This document shows, piece after piece, positions 29,230 to 37,125 of a DNA stretch of 64,000 nt (its first letter is position 1; each line of letters starts with the position of its first letter). This stretch comes from Methylophilales bacterium LSUCC0135 (GTDB taxonomy: Bacteria; Pseudomonadota; Gammaproteobacteria; Burkholderiales; Methylophilaceae): NCBI GenBank assembly GCA_001704575.1, contig MCAW01000001.1, positions 183,876 through 247,875 on the forward strand, read 5' to 3'. A program made the position numbers and the translations under genes. A model generated the notes under the pieces. That model did not search any database. It was not told the origin of the DNA and saw only the letters and a list, made by a program, of their open reading frames with translations.

Positions 29230-29859
29230 GTGGCACTAACACAAATGGCTCTGGATTCACTGGATTTTGACGCAACCGTAGCACTGGCTGAGAAGGTTGC
29301 TCCTCATGTTGATATTCTTGAAATTGGTACTCCATGCATCAAGCACAACGGTATCAAGCTGCTCGAAACTCTGCGTGCCAAGTTCCCTAACAACAAGATT
29401 CTGGTCGACCTGAAGACCATGGATGCAGGTTTCTATGAAGCCGAGCCTTTCTACAAGGCCGGTGCTGACATCTGTACCGTTCTGGGCACTGCTGATCTCG
29501 GCACCATCAAGGGTGTGATCGACGCAGCCAATAAGTACGGCAAGGAAGCGCAAGTTGACCTGATCAACGTTTCCGACAAGGCTGCTCGCACTCAAGAATC
29601 CGTCAAGCTGGGCGCACACATCATCGGCGTTCACACCGGTCTTGACCAGCAAGCTGCTGGCGGTACTCCTTTCACTGACCTGGCACTGATCGCCAGCCTG
29701 AACACCGGCGTGAAGATCTCTGTTGCTGGCGGTGTCAAGGCTGCTACCACCAAGCAAGTCAAGGACGCTGGTGCAAGCATCATCGTCGCTGGCGCTGCGA
29801 TCTACGGCGCTGCTGACCCTGCTGCTGCTGCTGCAGAAATCACTGCTCTGGCACACTAA
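29230..29859 (+). CDS. hxlA: 3-hexulose-6-phosphate synthase
   Basis: Aldol condensation of formaldehyde with ribulose 5-phosphate, the entry reaction of the RuMP cycle. The 209-residue orotidine-decarboxylase-fold protein has the active-site motif ILVDLKTMDAG (~residues 57-67) and the phosphate-binding GVHTGLDQQAAGG and ISVAGGVKA loops. Translation begins with GTG after a GGAGGAAG ribosome site. Codon choice is restricted (repeated GCT, CTG, GGC, AAG), as in very highly expressed genes. Also called hps or rmpA. Confidence 0.97.
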   Translation: MALTQMALDSLDFDATVALAEKVAPHVDILEIGTPCIKHNGIKLLETLRAKFPNNKILVDLKTMDAGFYEAEPFYKAGADICTVLGTADLGTIKGVIDAANKYGKEAQVDLINVSDKAARTQESVKLGAHIIGVHTGLDQQAAGGTPFTDLALIASLNTGVKISVAGGVKAATTKQVKDAGASIIVAGAAIYGAADPAAAAAEITALAH

Positions 29860-29868
29860 GCTGGTATG

Positions 29869-29898
29869 AATCGAGCCCTCTCTGAGGGCTCGATTTTT
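29869..29898 (+). terminator. Terminator after hexulose-phosphate synthase
   Basis: ATCGAGCCCTC and GAGGGCTCGAT pair around a TCT loop and are followed by a T-rich run. It lies 10 bases after the stop codon and before phi, so phi expression may depend on read-through or on a separate promoter. Confidence 0.85.
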
Positions 29899-29959
29899 TC
29901 ATCCACGCAACACGATTACCGCACTCGCGGCAATCTCATCACTACAACTCGAGGTTTAT

Positions 29960-30496
29960 ATGACGCATCGTCAACTTATCGTAAAAAAGATTTCAAGCGT
30001 CCTTGAAGCTACCGATAATGCCTATGATGAAAATCTGACCAAGATGCTGGACAGCGCATCGCGTATTTTCATTACGGGTGCCGGCCGCTCGGGACTGGTA
30101 GCGAGATTCTTCGCAATGCGTTTGATGCATGGCGGCTATGAAGTGTATATCGTCGGCGAAATCGTTACGCCAAGTATCCGCGAGGGCGACCTGTTTATCG
30201 TCATTACAGGTTCCGGTGAAACTGAAACCATGATTGCTTTCACCAAGCGTGCGAAGCAAGTCGGTGCGAAGATCGTGACGATCTCCACCAAGAGCAAGTC
30301 CACTATTGGCGACATGTCTAATCTGGTTATCCAGGTCGGTGCGCCTGACCAATATGAAAAAATCCCGACCATGCCGATGGGTACTACCTTCGAGCTTTCT
30401 ACATTGCTGTTCCTGGAAGCAATCGTTGCCCACATCATCCATGAAAAGGGTATTCCTGAAGAGGTCATGAGAGCAACTCACGCCAATCTGGAATAA
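29960..30496 (+). CDS. hxlB: 6-phospho-3-hexuloisomerase
   Basis: Converts hexulose 6-phosphate to fructose 6-phosphate, the second RuMP step. It is a 178-residue SIS-domain protein with the sugar-phosphate-binding loops FITGAGRSGLVARFFAMRL (~residues 35-53) and VITGSGETETMIAF (~residues 86-99), and a conserved C-terminal HIIHEKGIPEEVMRATHANLE. It sits 100 bases behind hps, the standard arrangement. Also called phi, hpi or rmpB. Confidence 0.96.
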   Translation: MTHRQLIVKKISSVLEATDNAYDENLTKMLDSASRIFITGAGRSGLVARFFAMRLMHGGYEVYIVGEIVTPSIREGDLFIVITGSGETETMIAFTKRAKQVGAKIVTISTKSKSTIGDMSNLVIQVGAPDQYEKIPTMPMGTTFELSTLLFLEAIVAHIIHEKGIPEEVMRATHANLE

Positions 30497-30505
30497 TGGT
30501 TTATC

Positions 30506-30537
30506 CCGGAGCGTGCTACTGCACACTCCGGATTTTG
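30506..30537 (+). terminator. Terminator after hexuloisomerase
   Basis: CCGGAGCGTGC and GCACACTCCGG form a stem with one mismatch around a 4-base loop, followed by ATTTTGTT. It lies 10 bases after the hxlB stop codon. Confidence 0.7.
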
Positions 30538-30877
30538 TTGTGGTTTGAAGTAGCAAAGTTCGGCATCAAGATTCAACTATTTGATTAGACACAACCAAGG
30601 TGCGCCTGAGTTGTATGTTCTGCCTTGATTTACCTAATGCTATAGATGACATCACAAGTGTCAGAAGCGAAAGCTTTCGGAACAACCGAATCGTTGATTC
30701 AACTATCGATTTACTAACCAGGATTAGTTGATATGGGGTTTTTTTGAATAGCCCCGATTAAGTAATTGAAAAATTCCGGGTCAGGCCATGCCTTGGTATT
30801 GCCGCTATTCCCGTGAGGGCAAGAGCAAGCAGCGCTTGAACCGCTTTATTTGTGTTTAACTTGAATAGGAGAAGAAA
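30538..30877 (+). promoter_or_regulatory. 340-base leader region of fae
   Basis: No gene is supported. The stretch holds a direct repeat GATTCAACTAT (30570-30580 and 30696-30706), a perfect palindrome CGAAAGCTTTCG (30668-30679) and TCAACTA / TAGTTGA inverted arms flanking 30699-30731. A T7 run follows ATGGGG around 30735-30747. These features suggest a regulated promoter or structured leader for fae; exact boxes were not assignable. Confidence 0.4.
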
Positions 30878-31417
30878 ATGGCAGTGATTGACCGTGTATT
30901 GGTAGGTGAGGCGCTGGTGATTCAAGAGCGTCCCGACCACAGCGGCCTCGATTTGTTTAACGTGGCCCACATTGACCTAGTCATGGGCCCTCGTGGCAGC
31001 GCCGCTGAAGACGCATTCTGCCGTACCCTGACCGATCAGAAAGCCGGTGTTAACGGCCTGTTGGCGATTGTAGCGCCCAACATGATGGTCAAGCCGGCAA
31101 CTGTGATGTTCAACAAGGTCACCATCAAGAACGGCCGTCAGGCAGTTCAGATGTTTGGTCCGGCGCAGCGTGGCGTTGCCATGGCTGTGATGGATTGCGT
31201 TGCAGACGGTACCATTCCGAAGGAAGAGGCCGATAACGTGTTCATCTGCGTAGGCGTCTTCATTGACAGCCACGCCGATATCGATGAGCGTATCCAGGAC
31301 TGGAACTACCGCGCCACCAAGCAGGCCATCAAGAACGCGATTGCCCATGAGCCCAAGGTTGAGGAAGTGCTGAAGAGCTATCAGTCTCTTTCTCATCCAT
31401 TCCAGGCAAAAGCATAA
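30878..31417 (+). CDS. fae: Formaldehyde-activating enzyme family protein, N-terminal insertion
   Basis: Fae condenses formaldehyde with H4MPT to methylene-H4MPT, feeding MtdB and Mch. The family core is clear: NVAHIDLVMGPRG, PATVMFNKVTI, RQAVQMFGPAQRGVAMAVMD and a C-terminal SHPFQAKA. The proposed acid-base His is present as H31. Compared with the classical enzyme, about nine extra residues (around QERPDHSGL) lie between GEALV and that His, and the DQKAGVNGLL segment is unusual. It may be the working Fae or a paralogue (Fae2-like) with altered role; the motifs alone do not decide. Confidence 0.88.
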   Translation: MAVIDRVLVGEALVIQERPDHSGLDLFNVAHIDLVMGPRGSAAEDAFCRTLTDQKAGVNGLLAIVAPNMMVKPATVMFNKVTIKNGRQAVQMFGPAQRGVAMAVMDCVADGTIPKEEADNVFICVGVFIDSHADIDERIQDWNYRATKQAIKNAIAHEPKVEEVLKSYQSLSHPFQAKA

Positions 31418-31446
31418 TTGAATTAGCGATAAATCAGCCCTGAACC

Positions 31447-31471
31447 AAAGCCCGAGCAATCGGGCTTTTTT
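31447..31471 (+). terminator. Terminator between fae and the convergent hisA-like gene
   Basis: AAAGCCCGA and TCGGGCTTT form a perfect 9-bp stem around GCAA and end in a T run. In the opposite direction the A-rich left side gives a weaker terminator for the convergent gene. Confidence 0.85.
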
Positions 31472-31493
31472 GTTGCCCTCCGATTTGTTGCCT

Positions 31494-32198
31494 TCAGATT
31501 CTTCCTGAGCTGATTTCGGCCATTTGCGCAGCGCTGATTTTTCCGCTGTGCAGCATGCTTGCCACCAATGCCCCGGCAATCTTGCTGCTTTCCAACAGGG
31601 CCAGGTCCTGCGTATTTCTGACCCCGCCGGCTGCGTAGACTTTTGCATGCCTTGCCTGCAAGCCTGAGAGCAGATCGATGTCCGGGCCTTCATTGCTGCC
31701 GACCTTGCTCAGGCTCATGCCGATCAAGCGTTCCGGCCATAGTGATTGGTTTTCCAGCAGTGTTTGCGGGCCAAGATGGCCGTGATGACGGAAATCCAGC
31801 GAAAGTATCGCATCCTTACCCAGGGCATCATGCAATCCGAGATAGCTATCAATATCCGGGCAACTTTCGCTGCCGATGATGCATTGCATGCCCTCATTTT
31901 TCCAGATTCGCGCCTGTGCAACATCATTGATTCCCGCGTCCAGCCATATTTCGATATCCGGATAGCTGTTTCTTATCTGGCGGATGACCGGGCCATGACT
32001 TTCCCGGCCCTGAATCGCGTTGATATCGGCGATGTAAAGATGTCTGAATGGGTATAATTCCAGCAGGGCGGCGACCACCGTCAGCGGTTCGCTGCCGTGA
32101 CACAACATCGACTGCAGCGGTTGATAAAGGCCGCGTTCGCCGCGTTTTGCATGAACGACACAACCGTCCATCAAATCAATAACAGGAATAATGTCCAA
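31494..32198 (-). CDS. HisA-like TIM-barrel protein linked to H4MPT/methylofuran genes
   Basis: A 234-residue phosphate-binding TIM barrel related to histidine-biosynthesis isomerase HisA. It retains IPVIDLMDGCVVHAKRG at the N-terminus, LYIADINAIQG (~residues 52-62) and a C-terminal VYAAGGVRNTQDL phosphate-binding strand. It is not with any his gene; instead it is divergent from the MfnD-like gene and downstream of fae. HisA-related proteins of this kind occur in methanogens and methylotrophs, and a step in C1-cofactor synthesis is the likeliest role, but no activity can be assigned from sequence. Confidence 0.8.
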   Translation of the reverse strand: MDIIPVIDLMDGCVVHAKRGERGLYQPLQSMLCHGSEPLTVVAALLELYPFRHLYIADINAIQGRESHGPVIRQIRNSYPDIEIWLDAGINDVAQARIWKNEGMQCIIGSESCPDIDSYLGLHDALGKDAILSLDFRHHGHLGPQTLLENQSLWPERLIGMSLSKVGSNEGPDIDLLSGLQARHAKVYAAGGVRNTQDLALLESSKIAGALVASMLHSGKISAAQMAEISSGRI

Positions 32199-32252
32199 AA
32201 TTATCCATTCCGCCCACCGGCATGGCAGGCAATCAGCAGAAGAAACCAGACC

Positions 32253-33272
32253 TTGAAAATCTTTATCTGTGAATTTATTACCAGCGGTGGATTATATCGT
32301 GCCGGGATTCAGGAAAGTCTGGCAAAAGAAGGCTGTATGATGCGCGATGCCATGCTGGCGGATCTCAAGCAGATTGCCGGGGTGGAAGTCATTTGCTGTC
32401 ATGATGCCCGCTTTCCTGTGCCTGTTGCCGGACAGGTCGTTGAATTGGAGGGAACGGGGGATGTCTGGCATCTCTGGCAGAGCACGATGAAGCAAGCCGA
32501 TGCGGTGTGGGCGGTAGCGCCGGAAACCGGCGGCCTGTTGTCGCGCTTGAACAGCCTTGCGCTTGCCGAAGGAAAACTTTTGCTGGGCTGTCCGCCTGCC
32601 ATCACAGCGATTGCCGCGAGCAAATTCGAGACCAGCCGGCTTCTGCACAGCCTTGGCGTCAGCGTGGTTGCCACCGAGTGGGCGCATGCATGGTTGCAGC
32701 GCATGCCTCTGCGTGAGACAGCAGCTACCGGCTGGGTCATCAAACCTGACGATGGTGTCAGTTGCGATGACACTGTCTATTTCGAAAGCGCAGAAGCGGC
32801 GGCGACCTGGTTGCGAAATGGCAGGGAATCGAGTCATGTGGTTCAGCCCTGTCATTCCGGTCAAGCCCTCAGCCTGTCGATGCTGTGCCGCGAAGGGCGG
32901 GCCTGGTTGCTGAGTTGTAACCGCCAGAACATTACCCTGACAGACGGCCGTTTCGCTTATCACGGCAGCATGGTCAACGGTGCAGCTGAGTACCATGAAA
33001 TGCTGAACCGGCTGGCGCAGCAGATTGCGGCGGCGATGCCCGCGCTGGCCGGCTACATCGGTGTCGATGTTCTGCTTGAGGAGGGTGACGTACCCCGATT
33101 CACGGTGCTGGAAATCAACCCGCGCCTGACCACCTCGTATGCCGGCCTGCATGCCGCGATCGGCGTCAACCCTGCGCAGCTGATGCTGCAGCTCATGCTG
33201 GCAGACCGGGAAGCGCTGAGGCATTTCGCATTGCCGCAGCTCGACCGGAATAATATAGAATTAACTTTATGA
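32253..33272 (+). CDS. ATP-grasp ligase resembling tyramine-glutamate ligase (MfnD)
   Basis: In methanogens MfnD joins tyramine to glutamate during methanofuran synthesis. This 339-residue protein starts KIFICEFITSGGLY, the family's characteristic opening, using TTG at 32253; an upstream ATG at 32097 would run through the divergent hisA-like gene. ATP-grasp features are GWVIKPDDGVSCDDTVYF (~residues 157-174) and FTVLEINPRLTTSYAGL (~residues 284-300). It is followed closely by MfnF-, PabB- and MfnE-like genes. The MfnD role is inferred from homology pattern and context; the bacterial product would be methylofuran. Confidence 0.75.
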   Translation: MKIFICEFITSGGLYRAGIQESLAKEGCMMRDAMLADLKQIAGVEVICCHDARFPVPVAGQVVELEGTGDVWHLWQSTMKQADAVWAVAPETGGLLSRLNSLALAEGKLLLGCPPAITAIAASKFETSRLLHSLGVSVVATEWAHAWLQRMPLRETAATGWVIKPDDGVSCDDTVYFESAEAAATWLRNGRESSHVVQPCHSGQALSLSMLCREGRAWLLSCNRQNITLTDGRFAYHGSMVNGAAEYHEMLNRLAQQIAAAMPALAGYIGVDVLLEEGDVPRFTVLEINPRLTTSYAGLHAAIGVNPAQLMLQLMLADREALRHFALPQLDRNNIELTL

Positions 33273-33287
33273 GTAACTCTTAATTAA

Positions 33288-34328
33288 ATGAATATAAACA
33301 AAAAATATAGCTCAGGATGGGATGTTGGTGGCGCCCATCTGAAGGCTGTTCTGCTGGACACGCAAGGCCGTGTGTTGAAAGCCGTGCAGGTACCGTGTGC
33401 ACTCTGGCAAGGTTTGGACAAGCTCGATCAGGCGGTGGATCAAGTGCTGGCAGATATCGGCAAGGCAGACATGCGGCATGCTGTCACCATGACAGGCGAA
33501 CTGGCCGATATTTTCTCCGGCCGCAAAGAAGGCGTGCTCAGCATCAGCACGATGATGCGGCAGAAACTCGGCGCAGAAACGCTTTTTTACGCTGCCGAAC
33601 ATGGAATGGTCGGGTGCGAGAATGTGGCAGCACTGAACGAGCGCATTGCTTCCGCCAACTGGCATGCCAGTGCCAGTCTTGTCGCACGCAGAATATTGCA
33701 GGGTGTTTTTGTCGATATCGGCAGTACCACGGCAGATATCATTCCCTTCAGTAGCGGCAGGCTCCGTAATCACGGTTTTTCTGATGCGGAGCGCATGCGC
33801 GCGGACGAACTGGTTTACACTGGCGTTGTGCGTACACCGCTGATGGCGATTGCGCAAACGATCGCTTTCCGGGGTCACCGCTACCGGATCGCTGCCGAGC
33901 ATTTTGCGGCCACGGCGGATGTTTACAGAATCACCGGCGAACTGATGGAAACAGAAGACATGGCGCCAACGGCAGACGGCGCTGCAAAAACCTGCGAGGC
34001 CAGTATGCGCAGGCTTGCACGTATGATCGGCCATGATTTCGAGGATGCTGAAGCGCATGATTGGCGCGAACTTGCCGATGCATTCAGAGCGGCGCAGCTG
34101 GCGATACTTGAACAGGCGTTGAACGGAGTCATGTCACGCGAAGCGCTTCTGCCCTCAGTGCCCTTGATTGGTGCCGGTGCCGGCAGTTTTCTGGTCCAAG
34201 CGCTGGCCAAGAAGCTCGAGCGCGAATATGTTCCGGCAGAAAGCCTGATCCAAACCGGCAGTGAAGCACATCGACGTCGGGCGGCACTATGCTTTCCCGC
34301 CTATGCCGTTGCCGCACGCTTGCCCTGA
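33288..34328 (+). CDS. H4MPT-linked C1 protein resembling methanofuran synthesis enzyme MfnF
   Basis: A 346-residue protein of the ASKHA/hydantoinase-A-like family annotated as H4MPT-linked C1 transfer protein. The archaeal member MfnF couples the furan-methyl diphosphate to the tyramine part of methanofuran. Visible motifs are SGWDVGGAHLKAVLLD (nucleotide-phosphate loop 1), GVFVDIGSTTADIIPF (~residues 139-154) and a C-terminal GAGAGSFLVQALAKKL. It lies 15 bases after the MfnD-like gene and 21 before pabB. Confidence 0.8.
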   Translation: MNINKKYSSGWDVGGAHLKAVLLDTQGRVLKAVQVPCALWQGLDKLDQAVDQVLADIGKADMRHAVTMTGELADIFSGRKEGVLSISTMMRQKLGAETLFYAAEHGMVGCENVAALNERIASANWHASASLVARRILQGVFVDIGSTTADIIPFSSGRLRNHGFSDAERMRADELVYTGVVRTPLMAIAQTIAFRGHRYRIAAEHFAATADVYRITGELMETEDMAPTADGAAKTCEASMRRLARMIGHDFEDAEAHDWRELADAFRAAQLAILEQALNGVMSREALLPSVPLIGAGAGSFLVQALAKKLEREYVPAESLIQTGSEAHRRRAALCFPAYAVAARLP

Positions 34329-34349
34329 AGCCCCCGAACCACACCCAGC

Positions 34350-35744
34350 ATGAAATTACTTCAACATACACTCCCTTATCAGCCGGACAGCAGTGAACTG
34401 TTCGACAGAATTGCACACGAGCATTGGGCCGTATTGCTCGATAGCGGCAAACCGGCCGGCCAGTATGGCCGCTACGACATCATCACAGCCAGACCTTTCA
34501 TGACATTGACCACGGAAGGCGGCAAGACCGTTATCCGGCATGGCAATCAGGAAACCACGCACGGTACCGGACATGACCCCTTCGCATTGCTCAAGTCCGT
34601 GTTGGCGGCCTATCCGCAGGAAGCGGATACCTTGCCTTTCAGTGGCGGCGCCATCGGTTACTTTGGCTATGACCTTGGCCGCTATCTGGAAAAGTTGCCC
34701 GCTATTTCAGCAGATGCCGAGCATATTCCCGATATGTGCGTGGGTATCTACGATTGGGCGGTCGTTGTCGATCACCGCGAGCAGAAAACCACGCTGATTT
34801 CGCATGGCCGCGACGCTTCGACCGAGGCGCAATGGGAGTCCATCATTGCGCTGTTTGAAGGCCCGCACGTTCAGCCTGCAAAGGCCTTCAGGGTATTGTC
34901 GGCAATTTCATCCAACCTCGACGAAGTCGCGTACGCAGACCGGTTTGACAGGGTAAAGCGTTACATTACCGAAGGCGATTGCTATCAGGTCAATCTGGCG
35001 CAGCGCTTCTCGGCAAAAGCCGGGGGCGACCCTTGGGCCGCATACCGGCACTTGCGCCGCATCAGTCCTGCGCCCTTCATGGCCTACATGAATTTTCCGC
35101 AATGTCAGGTGCTTTCCGGCTCCCCGGAACGGTTTCTGCAGGTCAGCGGCCGTCATGTCGAAACCCGCCCGATCAAAGGCACACGGCCTCGGGCACAAGA
35201 CAGCGCAGAAGATGAGAATAATGCCAACGATTTGAAAACCAGCCTCAAGGACCGCGCCGAAAACCTGATGATCGTCGATTTGCTGCGCAACGACATCAGC
35301 AAAAGCTGTGAGTTCGGCAGCGTTCGCGCCGACCCTCTGTTCGCGCTGGAAAGTTTCGCCAACGTGCATCATCTGGTCAGCACGGTCACCGGCACATTGG
35401 CCGATGGCAGAACGGCAGTCGATCTGTTGCGCGGCTGTTTCCCCGGTGGCTCGATCACCGGCGCGCCCAAGCTGCGCGCGATGGAGATCATCGAAGAACT
35501 GGAGCCGAACCGGCGCGGCATTTATTGCGGGGCTATCGGATACATCGGGTTTGATGGCAATATGGATACCAACATCGCCATTCGCACTGCTGTTTATTCG
35601 AATGGTGAAATCCGCTTCTGGGCGGGCGGGGGCATTGTGGCCGATTCCGTGATGCAAAAAGAGTACCGCGAAACCTGGGACAAGGCGTCATCCATGTTGC
35701 AACTGATGCAATATTTCTCTGATACAAGCGACAAGACTAAATAA
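34350..35744 (+). CDS. pabB: Aminodeoxychorismate synthase component I
   Basis: Makes 4-amino-4-deoxychorismate, precursor of p-aminobenzoate, which is needed for folate and for the arylamine of H4MPT. The 464-residue chorismate-utilising protein carries PIKGTRPR (~residue 276), where the Lys is diagnostic of PabB rather than anthranilate synthase TrpE (Ala there). The conserved VDLLRNDI and GGSITGAPKLRAMEIIEELE blocks follow. Its place inside a C1-cofactor cluster fits extra demand for aminobenzoate. No pabA or pabC is seen in the window. Confidence 0.92.
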   Translation: MKLLQHTLPYQPDSSELFDRIAHEHWAVLLDSGKPAGQYGRYDIITARPFMTLTTEGGKTVIRHGNQETTHGTGHDPFALLKSVLAAYPQEADTLPFSGGAIGYFGYDLGRYLEKLPAISADAEHIPDMCVGIYDWAVVVDHREQKTTLISHGRDASTEAQWESIIALFEGPHVQPAKAFRVLSAISSNLDEVAYADRFDRVKRYITEGDCYQVNLAQRFSAKAGGDPWAAYRHLRRISPAPFMAYMNFPQCQVLSGSPERFLQVSGRHVETRPIKGTRPRAQDSAEDENNANDLKTSLKDRAENLMIVDLLRNDISKSCEFGSVRADPLFALESFANVHHLVSTVTGTLADGRTAVDLLRGCFPGGSITGAPKLRAMEIIEELEPNRRGIYCGAIGYIGFDGNMDTNIAIRTAVYSNGEIRFWAGGGIVADSVMQKEYRETWDKASSMLQLMQYFSDTSDKTK

Positions 35745-35767
35745 TCATTCAAACAGGTGAGCGCGTT

Positions 35768-36394
35768 ATGTGGGTAATCAAGCTGGGCGGCAGCCTTCTG
35801 GGTACACCGGAATTGAACGGATGGCTGGACGTGATTTCGCGTCACGGCGACGGCAAGATCATCATTGTGCCCGGCGGTGGTATATTGGCCGATGCCGTTT
35901 ACGAATCGCAATTACTCAGCGGCGTGGATGATCTGGTGGCGCACAAGATGGCTGTCATGGCGATGGACCAGTATGGCATTCTGCTTGCCGGGCTCAACGA
36001 CGAACTGGTGACTGCGTCCAGCGATCTGGAAATTGCGGAAAGAGGCTGGCAACACCGTGCCATCGTCTGGTTGCCGAGCAGCATGGTGATTGCCGATGAC
36101 AGCATCCCTACCACTTGGGAACTGACCTCCGACAGTCTCGCCGCCTGGCTGGCACACAAGCTCAATGCCGATCACCTGATTCTGGTCAAGTCCGAACGTC
36201 CCGGCATGGACCAGATTTCGCTGGAAAGACTGACCAAGGAAGGCTTTGTCGACGAACATTTCGGCGATTATATCGTCGGCCAGAATTTCGGCACCTGGGT
36301 CATGGGCAAACAGGATTTCACCCTGTTTAACGACGGTCTGTCCGAGGAAAAGCTACTTGCAACCGGCTTGCCGGTGAGATGCTCGTGGAACTAA
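35768..36394 (+). CDS. Amino-acid-kinase-fold protein resembling MfnE
   Basis: A 208-residue member of the amino-acid-kinase superfamily. In methanogens MfnE phosphorylates the aminomethylfuran-methanol phosphate during methanofuran synthesis. The N-terminus WVIKLGGSLLGT and the IIVPGGGILADAV loop (~residues 37-49) form the phosphate-binding core, and a Thr/Ser-Asp-like WELTSDSLAAWLAHKL block is near residue 117. The final gene of the hisA-like-divergent set mfnD-mfnF-pabB-mfnE. Function is inferred from family and neighbours. Confidence 0.78.
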   Translation: MWVIKLGGSLLGTPELNGWLDVISRHGDGKIIIVPGGGILADAVYESQLLSGVDDLVAHKMAVMAMDQYGILLAGLNDELVTASSDLEIAERGWQHRAIVWLPSSMVIADDSIPTTWELTSDSLAAWLAHKLNADHLILVKSERPGMDQISLERLTKEGFVDEHFGDYIVGQNFGTWVMGKQDFTLFNDGLSEEKLLATGLPVRCSWN

Positions 36395-36426
36395 GGTGAA
36401 CATGTCTGGTTAAATAAAATCAGTGG

Positions 36427-36446
36427 ATACCGGCTTGCGCCGGTAT
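36427..36446. repeat. Short palindromic dispersed-repeat-like element
   Basis: ATACCGGC and GCCGGTAT form an 8-bp stem around TTGC, followed by GACG. The form (CCGG-rich hairpin ending in ATGACG) matches the ends of the larger repeats at 41.0-41.4 kb, so it is probably a degenerate copy of the same dispersed family. Confidence 0.5.
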
Positions 36447-36498
36447 GACGAATCAATCAGCTTATTTCTGAAAAACGAATGAATATCAGGAGCCAACC

Positions 36499-36888
36499 AT
36501 GACAGAAGAAATCAGCAAGGAAGTGCCTTACCCCGAAGCAGAAGTGAAAGCCAGGCTGGCGGCGGAGTTGCCGCACTGGTATCTGGAAGACGGCTGGATA
36601 CGCCGCAAATACAAGACCGGCAGCTGGAAGGGTACGCTGATGGTGGTCAACACCATCGGGCATCTGGCCGAGGCAGCGTGGCATCATCCGGATTTGACTG
36701 TTTCTTACGCGTTCGTCATCGTCAAGCTGTGCACGCATAGCGCAAAAGGCATTACCGACAAGGATTTTGAGCTCGCACACAAGATCGAAGAGGTGATCCA
36801 GTGGCAGCCGGGTAAAAGCGGTGGTGCGCTGGAAGGCACGCCCAATGAAGATCAGCGCTTCAAGTATATTAAATACGACGACATCTGA
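36499..36888 (+). CDS. Pterin-4a-carbinolamine dehydratase family protein
   Basis: A 129-residue protein with the catalytic layout of PCD/PhhB: AAWHHPDLTVSY (His-His-Pro) and, 16 residues later, VKLCTHSAKGIT with the third His. Classical PCD recycles tetrahydrobiopterin for aromatic hydroxylases, but none is nearby. The gene directly follows the H4MPT/methylofuran biosynthesis genes, suggesting a role with pterin intermediates of H4MPT. There is a C-terminal extension of about 25 residues beyond the usual domain. Its stop codon lies inside the first unit of a 58-bp tandem repeat. Confidence 0.85.
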   Translation: MTEEISKEVPYPEAEVKARLAAELPHWYLEDGWIRRKYKTGSWKGTLMVVNTIGHLAEAAWHHPDLTVSYAFVIVKLCTHSAKGITDKDFELAHKIEEVIQWQPGKSGGALEGTPNEDQRFKYIKYDDI

Positions 36889-37047
36889 GTAGGGGCTTCA
36901 GCCCCATACCGAAGCTGGGTGTGCCCCTTGCGGGTACGACATCTGAGTAGGGGCTTCAGCCCCATACCGAAGCTGGGTGTGCCCCTTGCGGGTACGACAT
37001 CTGAGTAGGGGCTTCAGCCCCATACCAAAGCTGGGTGTGCCCCTTGG
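36878..37047 (+). repeat. 58-bp tandem repeat, just under three copies
   Basis: Units start at 36878, 36936 and 36994 with exact 58-base spacing; the third copy decays after CCCCTTGGG. Each unit begins ACGACATCTGAG, the last codons and stop of the dehydratase gene, so the array grew out of the gene's 3' end. Each contains the perfect hairpin GGGGCT-tc-AGCCCC. No spacers separate the units, so it is not CRISPR. Possible roles are REP-like mRNA 3'-end structure or simple replication slippage. Confidence 0.9.
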
Positions 37048-37125
37048 GATGCGGCTGGTGACAACATGAAATAACCGGTTTGTACATACATCACCATATT
37101 GGATTAGAATAAAAAACGGATAAGC

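Noticed and set aside
32097-32252. N-terminal extension of the MfnD-like gene from an upstream ATG
   Set aside because: It would overlap the divergent hisA-like gene, and the family N-terminus KIFICEF begins right at the TTG chosen.
34350-35744. Anthranilate synthase component I (TrpE)
   Set aside because: The PIKGT motif with Lys is diagnostic for PabB; TrpE has Ala at that position.
36878-37047. Possible CRISPR array
   Set aside because: The units are contiguous with no spacers, carry part of a coding gene and are near no cas gene.
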